From Rhynchopus euleeides (taxonomy: Eukaryota; Euglenozoa; Diplonemea; Diplonemida; Diplonemidae), in NCBI GenBank assembly GCA_963210315.1, contig OY723245.1, positions 62,001 to 126,000 of the forward strand: 64,000 nucleotides of DNA. Reading direction: 5' to 3'. The translations under genes were made by a program, and so were the position numbers. Shown here piece after piece: positions 22,301 through 32,614 of this stretch (within the stretch, counting starts at the first letter, position 1; the number at the start of each line of letters is the position of its first letter). The notes beneath the pieces are model-generated. The model was not told the DNA's origin and did not search any database. It saw nothing but the letters and a program-made list of their open reading frames with translations.

Positions 22301-25300
22301 AACCCTAGGGTTGGGTCAAGGGTTAACCCTAACCCTAACCCTAGGGTTAGGGTAGGGTCTAGGGTTTACCCTGACCCTAACCCTAGGGTTGGGTAGGGTC
22401 TAGGGTCAACCCTGACCCTAACCCGAGGGTTGGGTAGGGTCTAGGGTTAACCCTAACCCTAACCCTAGGGTTAGGGTAGGGTCTAGGGTCAACCCTAACC
22501 CTAACCCTAGGGTTGGGTCAAGGGTTAACCCTAACCCTAGGGTTAGGGTAGGGTCTAGGGTCAACCCTGACCCTAACCCGAGGGTTGGGTAGGGTCTAGG
22601 GTTAACCCTAACCCTAACCCTAGGGTTAGGGTAGGGTCTAGGGTTAACCCTGACCCTAACCCTAGGGTTGGGTCAAGGGTTAACCCTAACCCTAACCCTA
22701 GGGTTGGGTAGGGTCTAGGGTCAACCCTGACCCTAACCCTAGGGTTGGGTCAAGGGTTAACCCTAACCCTAACCCTAGGGTTGGGTAGGGTCTGGGGTCA
22801 ACCCTGACCCTAACCCTAGGGTTGGGTCAAGGGTTAACCCTAACCCTAACCCTAGGGTTAGGGTAGGGTCTAGGGTTAACCCTGACCCTAACCCTAGGGT
22901 TAGCGTAGGGTCTAGGGTCAACCCTAACCCTATCCCTAGGGTTGGGTCAAGGGTTAACCCTAACCCTAACCCTAGGGTTAGGGTAGGGTCTAGGGTTAAC
23001 CCTGACCCTAACCCTAGGGTTAGCGTAGGGTCTAGGGTCAACCCTAACCCTATCCCTAGGGTTGGGTCAAGGGTTAACCCTAACCCTAACCCTAGGGTTG
23101 GGTAGGGTCTAGGGTCAACCCTGACCCTTACCCTAGGGTTGGGTAGGGTCTGGGGTTAACCCTAACCCTAACCCTAGGGTTGGGTCAAGGGTTAACCCTA
23201 ACCCTAACCCTAGGGTTGGGTAGGGTCTGGGGTTAACCCTAACCCTAACCCTAGGGTTGGGTCAAGGGTTAACCCTAACCCTAACCCTAGGGTTAGGGTA
23301 GGGTCTAGGGTTAACCCTGACCCTAACCCTAGGGTTGGGTCAAGGGTTAACCCTAACCCTAACCCTAGGGTTGGGTAGGGTCTAGGGTCAACCCTGACCC
23401 TAACCCTAGGGTTGGGTCAAGGGTTAACCCTAACCCTAACCCTAGGGTTGGGTAGGGTCTGGGGTCAACCCTGACCCTAACCCTAGGGTTGGGTCAAGGG
23501 TTTACCCTAACCCTAACCCTAGGGTTAGGGTAGGGTCTAGGGTTAACCCTGACCCTAACCCTAGGGTTAGGGTAGGGTCTAGGGTCAACCCTAACCCTAT
23601 CCCTAGGGTTGGGTAGGGTCTAGGGTCAACCCTGACCCTTACCCTAGGGTTGGGTAGGGTCTGGGGTCAACCCTGACCCTAACCCTAGGGTTGGGTCAAG
23701 GGTTAACCCTAACCCTAACCCTAGGGTTAGGGTAGGGTCTAGGGTTAACCCTGACCCTAACCCTAGGGTTAGGGTAGGGTCTAGGGTCAACCCTAACCCT
23801 AACCCTAGGGTTGGGTAGGGTCTGGGGTCAACCCTGACCCTAACCCTAGGGTTGGGTCAAGGGTTAACCCTAACCCTAACCCTAGGGTTAGGGTAGGGTC
23901 TAGGGTTTACCCTGACCCTAACCCTAGGGTTGGGTAGGGTCTAGGGTCAACCCTGACCCTAACCCGAGGGTTGGGTAGGGTCTAGGGTCAACCCTAACCC
24001 TAACCCTAGGGTTGGGTCAAGGGTTAACCCTAACCCTAGGGTTAGGGTAGGGTCTAGGGTCAACCCTGACCCTAACCCGAGGGTTGGGTAGGGTCTAGGG
24101 TTAACCCTAACCCTAACCCTAGGGTTAGGGTAGGGTCTAGGGTTAACCCTGACCCTAACCCTAGGGTTGGGTCAAGGGTTAACCCTAACCCTAACCCTAG
24201 GGTTGGGTAGGGTCTGGGGTCAACCCTGACCCTAACCCTAGGGTTGGGTCAAGGGTTAACCCTAACCCCAACCCTAGGGTTAGGGTAGGGTCTAGGGTTA
24301 ACCCTGACCCTAACCCTAGGGTTAGCGTAGGGTCTAGGGTCAACCCTAACCCTATCCCTAGGGTTGGGTCAAGGGTTAACCCTAACCCTAACCCTAGGGT
24401 TGGGTAGGGTCTAGGGTCAACCCTGACCCTTACCCTAGGGTTGGGTAGGGTCTGGGGTTAACCCTAACCCTAACCCTAGGGTTGGGTCAAGGGTTAACCC
24501 TAACCCTAACCCTAGGGTTAGGGTAGGGTCTAGGGTTAACCCTGACCCTAACCCTAGGGTTGGGTCAAGGGTTAACCCTAACCCTAACCCTAGGGTTGGG
24601 TAGGGTCTAGGGTCAACCCTGACCCTAACCCTAGGGTTGGGTCAAGGGTTAACCCTAACCCTAACCCTAGGGTTGGGTAGGGTCTGGGGTCAACCCTGAC
24701 CCTAACCCTAGGGTTGGGTCAAGGGTTTACCCTAACCCTAACCCTAGGGTTAGGGTAGGGTCTAGGGTTAACCCTGACCCTAACCCTAGGGTTAGGGTAG
24801 GGTCTAGGGTCAACCCTAACCCTATCCCTAGGGTTGGGTAGGGTCTAGGGTTAACCCTGACCCTAACCCTAGGGTTAGGGTAGGGTCTAGGGTCAACCCT
24901 AACCCTATCCCTAGGGTTGGGTAGGGTCTAGGGTCAACCCTGACCCTTACCCTAGGGTTGGGTAGGGTCTGGGGTCAACCCTGACCCTAACCCTAGGGTT
25001 AGGGTAGGGTCTCGGGTCAACCCTGACCCTAACCCGAGGGTTGGGTAGGGTCTAGGGTTAACCCTAACCCTAACCCTAGGGTTAGGGTAGGGTCTAGGGT
25101 CAACCCTAACCCTAACCCTAGGGTTGGGTCAAGGGTTAACCCTAACCCTAGGGTTAGGGTAGCGTCTAGGGTCAACCCTGACCCTAACCCGAGGGTTGGG
25201 TAGGGTCTAGGGTTAACCCTAACCCTAACCCTAGGGTTAGGGTAGGGTCTAGGGTCAACCCTGACCCTAACCCTAGGGTTGGGTAGGGTCTCGGGTCAAC

Positions 25301-28300
25301 CCTGACCCTAACCCGAGGGTTGGGTAGGGTCTAGGGTTAACCCTAACCCTAACCCTAGGGTTAGGGTAGGGTCTAGGGTTAACCCTGACCCTAACCCTAG
25401 GGTTAGGTCAAGGGTTAACCCTAACCCTAGGGTTAGGGTAGGGTCTAGGGTCAACCCTGACCCTAACCCGAGGGTTGGGTAGGGTCTAGGGTTAACCCTA
25501 ACCCTAACCCTAGGGTTAGGGTAGGGTCTAGGGTTAACCCTGACCCTAACCCTAGGGTTGGGTCAAGGGTTAACCCTAACCCTAACCCTAGGGTTGGGTA
25601 GGGTCTAGGGTCAACCCTGACCCTAACCCTAGGGTTGGGTCAAGGGTTAACCCTAACCCTAACCCTAGGGTTAGGGTAGGGTCTAGGGTTAACCCTGACC
25701 CTAACCCTAGGGTTGGGTAGGGTCTAGGGTCAACCCTGACCCTAACCCGAGGGTTGGGTAGGGTCTAGGGTTAACCCTAACCCTAACCCTAACCCTAGGG
25801 TTAGGGTAGGGTCTAGGGTCAACCCTGACCCTAACCCTAGGGTTGGGTAGGGTCTCGGGTCAACCCTGACCCTAACCCGAGGGTTGGGTAGGGTCTAGGG
25901 TTAACCCTAACCCTAACCCTAGGGTTAGGGTAGGGTCTAGGGTTAACCCTGACCCTAACCCTAGGGTTAGGGTAGGGTCTAGGGTCAACCCTAACCCTAT
26001 CCCTAGGGTTGGGTAAAGGGTTAACCCTAACCCTAACCCTAGGGTTGGGTAGGGTCTAGGGTCAACCCTGACCCTAACCCTAGGGTTGGGTAGGGTCTCG
26101 GGTCAACCCTGACCCTAACCCGAGGGTTGGGTAGGGTCTAGGGTTAACCCTAACCCTAACCCTAGGGTTAGGGTAGGGTCTAGGGTCAACCCTAACCCTA
26201 TCCCTAGGGTTGGGTCAAGGGTTAACCCTAACCCTAACCCTAGGGTTGGGTAGGGTCTAGGGTCAACCCTGACCCTAACCCTAGGGTTGGGTAGGGTCTC
26301 GGGTCAACCCTGACCCTAACCCGAGGGTTGGGTAGGGTCTAGGGTTAACCCTAACCCTAACCCTAGGGTTAGGGTAGGGTCTAGGGTTAACCCTGACCCT
26401 AACCCTAGGGTTAGGGTAGGGTCTAGGGTCAACCCTAACCCTATCCCTAGGGTTGGGTCAAGGGTTAACCCTAACCCTAACCCTAGGGTTGGGTAGGGTC
26501 TAGGGTCAACCCTGACCCTTACCCTAGGGTTGGGTAGGGTCTCGGGTCAACCCTGACCCTAACCCGAGGGTTGGGTAGGGTCTAGGGTTAACCCTAACCC
26601 TAACCCTAGGGTTAGGGTAGGGTCTAGGGTCAACCCTGACCCTAACCCTAGGGTTGGGTAGGGTCTCGGGTCAACCCTGACCCTAACCCGAGGGTTGGGT
26701 AGGGTCTAGGGTTAACCCTAACCCTAACCCTAGGGTTAGGGTAGGGTCTAGGGTTAACCCTGACCCTAACCCTAGGGTTAGGGTAGGGTCTAGGGTCAAC
26801 CCTAACCCTATCCCTAGGGTTGGGTAAAGGGTTAACCCTAACCCTAACCCTAGGGTTGGGTAGGGTCTAGGGTCAACCCTGACCCTAACCCTAGGGTTGG
26901 GTAGGGTCTCGGGTCAACCCTGACCCTAACCCGAGGGTTGGGTAGGGTCTAGGGTTAACCCTAACCCTAACCCTAGGGTTAGGGTAGGGTCTAGGGTCAA
27001 CCCTAACCCTATCCCTAGGGTTGGGTCAAGGGTTAACCCTAACCCTAACCCTAGGGTTGGGTAGGGTCTAGGGTCAACCCTGACCCTAACCCTAGGGTTG
27101 GGTAGGGTCTCGGGTCAACCCTGACCCTAACCCGAGGGTTGGGTAGGGTCTAGGGTTAACCCTAACCCTAACCCTAGGGTTAGGGTAGGGTCTAGGGTTA
27201 ACCCTGACCCTAACCCTAGGGTTAGGGTAGGGTCTAGGGTCAACCCTAACCCTATCCCTAGGGTTGGGTCAAGGGTTAACCCTAACCCTAACCCTAGGGT
27301 TGGGTAGGGTCTAGGGTCAACCCTGACCCTTACCCTAGGGTTGGGTAGGGTCTCGGGTCAACCCTGACCCTAACCCGAGGGTTGGGTAGGGTCTAGGGTT
27401 AACCCTAACCCTAACCCTAGGGTTAGGGTAGGGTCTAGGGTCAACCCTGACCCTAACCCTAGGGTTGGGTAGGGTCTCGGGTCAACCCTGACCCTAACCC
27501 GAGGGTTGGGTAGGGTCTAGGGTTAACCCTAACCCTAACCCTAGGGTTAGGGTAGGGTCTAGGGTTAACCCTGACCCTAACCCTAGGGTTAGGGTAGGGT
27601 CTAGGGTCAACCCTAACCCTATCCCTAGGGTTGGGTCAAGGGTTAACCCTAACCCTAACCCTAGGGTTGGGTAGGGTCTAGGGTCAACCCTGACCCTAAC
27701 CCTAGGGTTGGGTAGGGTCTCGGGTCAACCCTGACCCTAACCCGAGGGTTGGGTAGGGTCTAGGGTTAACCCTAACCCTAACCCTAGGGTTAGGGTAGGG
27801 TCTAGGGTTAACACTGACCCTAACCCTAGGGTTAGGGTAGGGTCTAGGGTCAACCCTAACCCTATCCCTAGGGTTGGGTCAAGGGTTAACCCTAACCCTA
27901 ACCCTAGGGTTGGGTAGGGTCTAGGGTCAACCCTGACCCTTACCCTAGGGTTGGGTAGGGTCTCGGGTCAACCCTGACCCTAACCCGAGGGTTGGGTAGG
28001 GTCTAGGGTTAACCCTAACCCTAACCCTAGGGTTAGGGTAGGGTCTAGGGTCAACCCTGACCCTAACCCTAGGGTTGGGTAGGGTCTCGGGTCAACCCTG
28101 ACCCTAACCCGAGGGTTGGGTAGGGTCTAGGGTTAACCCTAACCCTAACCCTAGGGTTAGGGTAGGGTCTAGGGTTAACCCTGACCCTAACCCTAGGGTT
28201 AGGGTAGGGTCTAGGGTCAACCCTAACCCTATCCCTAGGGTTGGGTCAAGGGTTAACCCTAACCCTAACCCTAGGGTTGGGTAGGGTCTGGGGTCAACCC

Positions 28301-28554
28301 TGACCCTAACCCTTGGGTTGGGTTGGGTCTAGGATCAACCCTGGCCCTGACCCCTGGGTTGGGTAGGGTCGTGTTGGGTCGGGTTATGGGTACCCAACCC
28401 TCACCCTAGGGTAGGGTTGGGTCGGGTTGTGGGTACCCCCGACGTGCTGTAGGGTAGGGTAGGGTAGGGTAGGGTAGGGTAGGGTAGGGTAGGGTAGGGT
28501 AGGGTAGGGTAGGGTAGGGTAGGGGCCCCCCCCCCCCTCCGGCCCAACGTTAAG
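16322..28554. repeat. 12-kb telomere-like palindromic satellite block
   Basis: From 16371 to 28523 the sequence is almost entirely built from GGGTTA/CCCTAA-like hexamers and pentamers. Unlike a telomere, each unit contains both strands: it runs GGGTYAACCCTRACCC, CTAACCCTAGGGTTGGG and TAGGGTCTA (about 41 bp), or a 36-bp variant ending GGGTTGGGTCAA. Units left of about 17,590 are in reverse-complement orientation to those on the right, making a head-to-head junction. Some variants recur at longer spacing (TAGCGTCTAGGG at about 19,427 and 20,885), indicating higher-order duplication. The edges are TACCC pentamers on the left and TAGGG pentamers on the right, next to G/C runs. AACGTTAAG flanks the whole block at 16322-16330 and 28546-28554. 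Any frames inside (repeated TLGLGLTLDPTL) are by-products of the repeat. Confidence 0.9.
28450..28523 (+). repeat. Pure TAGGG pentamer tract, about 15 copies
   Basis: An uninterrupted run of TAGGG closes the right edge of the satellite and is followed by GG and a C run. The left edge has the mirror tract CTACCCTACCCTACCC (16369-16384) next to a G run, so the block has roughly symmetrical ends. Confidence 0.9.
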
Positions 28555-30796
28555 ACCGGCCCCAGAATTAGCCAGAGGCCTGCCCTACCCCCTCCCTCCC
28601 GACTTCACTATCCTCCTGCACCGCGGGGGATCACGGCCACACTTTCCCTAGCCTGGAATGAACCCTTCCCACCCTGCCTCTTCCCTTCGACCCCTGTGCT
28701 GCTGCGTAAGCACTGCGCTGACGTATCTCCAGCTCCGGTAGGAGCCAGTTGGACTTCAGAGCTCTGGTGCAAAGGTTGCAGAAATCTGCTAAGCGTGCTG
28801 TGTAGCGTGTGGTGATCGCATCAAGACTCTTCGTCTTTACTCCATTAAAAACAGATGCGGGGTACGAACACGTGTGGAGGCTGTGCCAAAAGCATGTCTC
28901 CTCTCGATTGGTGCGTTCGTGTACCACTTGACGGATATGTGTGAGCTGTATTTGCACAATCGAAACCTTGGATGTTTCTGTTTGATTCTTGTTATTAAAC
29001 CATTCGGAGAAGTGCGGTGGGGGGGTGTGGGGAGGGGGGGGATGACAGTGTTTTCTGGTGTAACCGTGTTATCCGCATCTCCTCCGAGCACCGCGAGGGG
29101 CGGGGGGATGGATGCTTGCAGCTGAGGCAGAGCCACTGGCGGAACTCTCCAGCGCCTTTTATGCCAGCGGCTTTGCCGATGCGGCCTTTATTCGGAGTTC
29201 CTTTGTTTTTTGAGAGCAGTGCAAACACTCTCTTGACACTACTTCAGCCTGGCAGTCATCGGTGAAAAGCCTTGTTGATTCAAGTTCAGAGGACAGAGTT
29301 TCTCATCTCTTCAAGTTCTTCCCCCTCTGAGGGCCTCTCTCTGTCTGGGAATGCTTCAGAGTCCCCCTCCCACGTCAGAACAAGAACGAAGAAACCTCAG
29401 AAATGGTTGCGAGGGTTGGTTGCACACTGGGAGAGAGAGAGAGAGAGAGAGAGAGAGATACGAAGGTGTGGCATTTGCAGGGGGAACTCAAGCTGGAGGA
29501 AGTTGGATGGGCGTCCGTCTCAGCTGGATTCAGTAGATATCTTGCCAGAAACAGTCGGTCCATTCAGGGGGCGCTGGGGAATCGTGCAGATCGGCACGAA
29601 CCCGTCTGGACAGGCCAGCGCGGCAACAGAGCAATAGCTTGGGGGGAGAGTCGCACGGTGACTCGTGTCATGCCTGATGCCATGCTGTGTTATTGATAAC
29701 AAGATACAGTGGATTGCATGATATCTTGATACAACTTCCACCTGATTTCATCTGTGTTGCGGCGGTGGTCTGGCCGAAACTCAGGGTGTCAAAATCAGAA
29801 GAACATGTTATCAGGAAGAACAAGGCCGCCGCGCTCTGAGTCGCAGAAGGAGCGGTCTGCGACGAGGCTGACAAAGAGCTAGCTAAGGACGCCACCGGCT
29901 GGGTTGAACCTGAACCCGATACTTCCTGTCATGTGTAGGTAGTACACACATCCCACCTTACACGACTGCATAAAATGCGTGCACTGGACTGTGCTGCCTC
30001 CACCCCTCCACACTCCTGGTGGATTACTTTCCCGGGTTTGGCGCACAAACACCGCCTTTGGCTGTTGGGAGCAGCACACACTAGGCCCCCCACCCCACCC
30101 CACCCACCCACCGACCCGCACATTAAAATTACTGCCATCGGAGGGTGGTGGTGCGATGATACAGAGGAGAGTATGCAGGCTGGCCTTTTCCCCTCAGGGT
30201 GTATGTTACCTAGGCTAGGCACTCCGTGCTACAACTGTCAGCCTGGCACCCAAATTAATGCTGCTGCTGGGGGCTACGGAGACCAGTATATTTCAGCAAC
30301 GCCACAAATCTGTGAGGAGATTAACTTGTCCTCTCTTGAGGGCGAAAGACTTAGGGCGTCAGAGTGTGCAGAGACGAGAGGTCTCCACAAGATTGTGCGG
30401 AGAGGGAGAGACAGAGAGAGGCCATGCGTTTGATTTGACTGACGCTTGCGTTGGCTGGAGCTTCAGGGGGACAGCACGCCCAGTGGCTGTCGGCACGCTG
30501 TCAAGCCCTTTGAGAGGGAGAGAAAGAGACAGGCGGGACCGACCCATCAGCCACCCAATCAATCCGAGACAGTTGTGACGTGCAACTCTTATTTTACTTT
30601 GCGGCTTTGCGACCAAACAGACCGGAAGAGAGATTGTTGAAAGAGAGGAACGGGGAAGGGGGGGGGGGCGGGGGAGGTGGTGCTGGCCCGGGGGCACAGC
30701 CGAGTGAAAGGTCTGGCATCCACTTGCTGGTCCCACACAGCGCGCACAGCACCGCCCCCGAGGCACCCGCCCCCCAGCAGACGAGCAGCTGCTGCC
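28555..30796. other. Gene-free spacer with GA repeats
   Basis: No coding frame with recognisable features. It includes a GA microsatellite at 29429-29457, purine-rich tracts near 30400-30420 and 30510-30530 and a G run at 30660-30668. It lies downstream of the phosphatase gene. Confidence 0.5.
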
Positions 30797-32614
30797 TCAC
30801 GCAGACTTCATAATCATGCGGATCTCTCCCTGTCGGGTGTGGTGGGGTGCAGCAGTGCAGATGGCGGAGTTGCTCCATACCTGTGTGTTCACGAAAAGGA
30901 CGCCAGCCCCGTTGCGGTGGCCCTCGTAATCAGAAGAGGAGAAGATTGTGATCACGCGGCCCGATTTCGCCAGTTTAAGCCCTGTGAGGTGAGGTGTTGG
31001 GGCGGGTGGTGGTGGTGGTGGTGGCCAAATCATCGCTCACAACTGCCGGTGTTGTGTGGCATGCATACCATCAGACTTCTCCTGGTGTGCCCGGAAGATG
31101 AAGTCGAAGCCGTAGCGGTCGCAGAAGTTGTCCACTGCCTTCGTCCCGAAGCAGATGACACCTTCACCTCGCGTGTTGTTACCGAAGCCGTGGTCGTTTA
31201 GCGAGTAGTAGCCTTCGTCGTCCTCCCAGTCCTTGGGATCGCTCCAGCAGAGGTCGGACGCCATCTGGACCAGGCGGGATGGCTGGTCCACCGCAGGCTC
31301 GAAGGTGCTGAACACCTCCAGGTGGGGGAAGAGTGGGTCGCGGAGTGTTTCCAGGCGCCTGTCCTGCCCCCCTTCGTACCGAGGGATGCCGCCGTGCGAG
31401 CAGAAGATCTTGTGGTCGATCTCGCAGGCGAGCGGGAAGTGCCTAAAGAGCTCATTCATCTTCGTCCACAGCTCCACGCCACGCGCGTTGCCAAAGGCCC
31501 TGACACACTGGCGCTGGAACGCGCTCTCGCCGTAGTGCCGCACGTCGCCGTTCACAAGAGGGTCCTCGTGGTTGCCACGCAGCAGGGTGACCTTCTGTGG
31601 GTTGGAAAGCTTGAGGGACATCAACAGACACAGCACCTCCAGCCCGTACGAACCCCGGTCCACATAGTCGCCGAGGAAGATAAGGTTGCAGGGCGTGTAC
31701 TCCAGGTCGATGAAGTTGATGATGTTCTCCAGGAAATACGACACATCCCCGTAGTTCCCGTGCGTGTCGCCAAATGTGTAGCACGGGCTCTGCTGGTAGA
31801 CGTAGATGGGCTCCTTCTCCATGATGGGTGTGAGCCCATCGCACAGGCCCCGAAGGTATTTGTAAAATTTGTCGATGTCGTGCGAGAAGGTGTTTTTCAT
31901 CTCGTTGTACGCAGCCGCAACGTAGTCCATCGCCTGCCTTGCCAGGGGCGGGAACGGCTTATGCAGCATCTTATCCGTCCGCAGGGCCTGCAGCGAATGC
32001 ACAGTCGCAATCCTGTCCAGCATCTGCTTGTCAAGCGCGGGCACCTTCTTCTTTTCCTTCACAAGAGGGGCTGACGTCGGCGACGTCGGCGCCTTCGCCT
32101 TAGGCGATGTGGAGCGCGTCAGCAGCCCAGTCACCTTCGACAGGGGGCCGCTCTTCGGGCTCTCAAGCGACTTGCTCCGCTTGTCCTTCTTCTCCGGCTC
32201 CTCCCCGAAGGAGCCGAAGGAGACGTTCTCCCCTGCACCGTACCCTGCGGGGGTGTCGGGCTCACGCACATCCACACGGCCTGCCGTCTCTGCGATGATC
32301 TCTGCAAGGCTCTTGTGGATCATGCCCTCGCGCGTCATCGTCAGAACCTGTGAGCTCAGCCGGTAGGTCGTCGGGTTCTTGGGGGGCGGCGGGCCGGGGC
32401 GCCTGGGCGGCCCTTCGCTGATCAACGAGCACGACATGATGTCCGCTGCACGCGAAGCGGGGCTCTCTGGCGGCGACGCCAACGCCACAGGGGCCTCCAA
32501 GCCCTTCGCCTCGATGAACTGCTCCAGCTGGTCTATCCGCTGCCGCAGCCACGCCTCGCTGTTGGTGCGGCCATGCCCCTCCGACACCAGCTGGCACCCG
32601 CTGATGTTGAGCAT
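30797..32614 (-). CDS. PPP-family Ser/Thr phosphatase
   Basis: Exons 32614-31069, 30981-30881 and 30829-30797 join in frame to 559 residues (introns of 87 and 51 bp). The catalytic domain (about 275-549) has all metal and phosphate motifs of PP1/PP2A/PP2B-type enzymes: GDTHGNY (282-288), GDYVDRG (315-321), RGNHE (346-350), SHGG (406-409), a WSDP segment and RAHQ. GDTHGNY replaces the usual GDxHGQ. The third metal/substrate region RVITIFSSSDYEG and the final strand LFVNTQ come from the second exon. The N-terminal 200 residues are low-complexity, Ser/Pro/Lys-rich, and contain two copies of a C-x-L-[VI]-SEG motif (residues 7-13 and 62-68). It is probably a divergent PP1-like or protist-specific PPP; the subfamily cannot be fixed by eye. 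The short last exon (11 codons) is the least certain part. Confidence 0.88.

Noticed and set aside
19260-23041. Open frames in the satellite encoding repeated TLGLGLTLDPTL
   Set aside because: They are translations of the short repeat and have no start context or non-repeat sequence.
16371-28523. True chromosome end (telomere)
   Set aside because: Units contain both strands, orientation reverses once, and single-copy genes lie on both sides.
28631-28957. 108-codon minus-strand frame beside the satellite
   Set aside because: No family resemblance, no acceptor or intron signals; length is within chance.
31322-32074. 250-codon plus-strand frame opposite the phosphatase
   Set aside because: Antisense shadow of the PPP catalytic domain.
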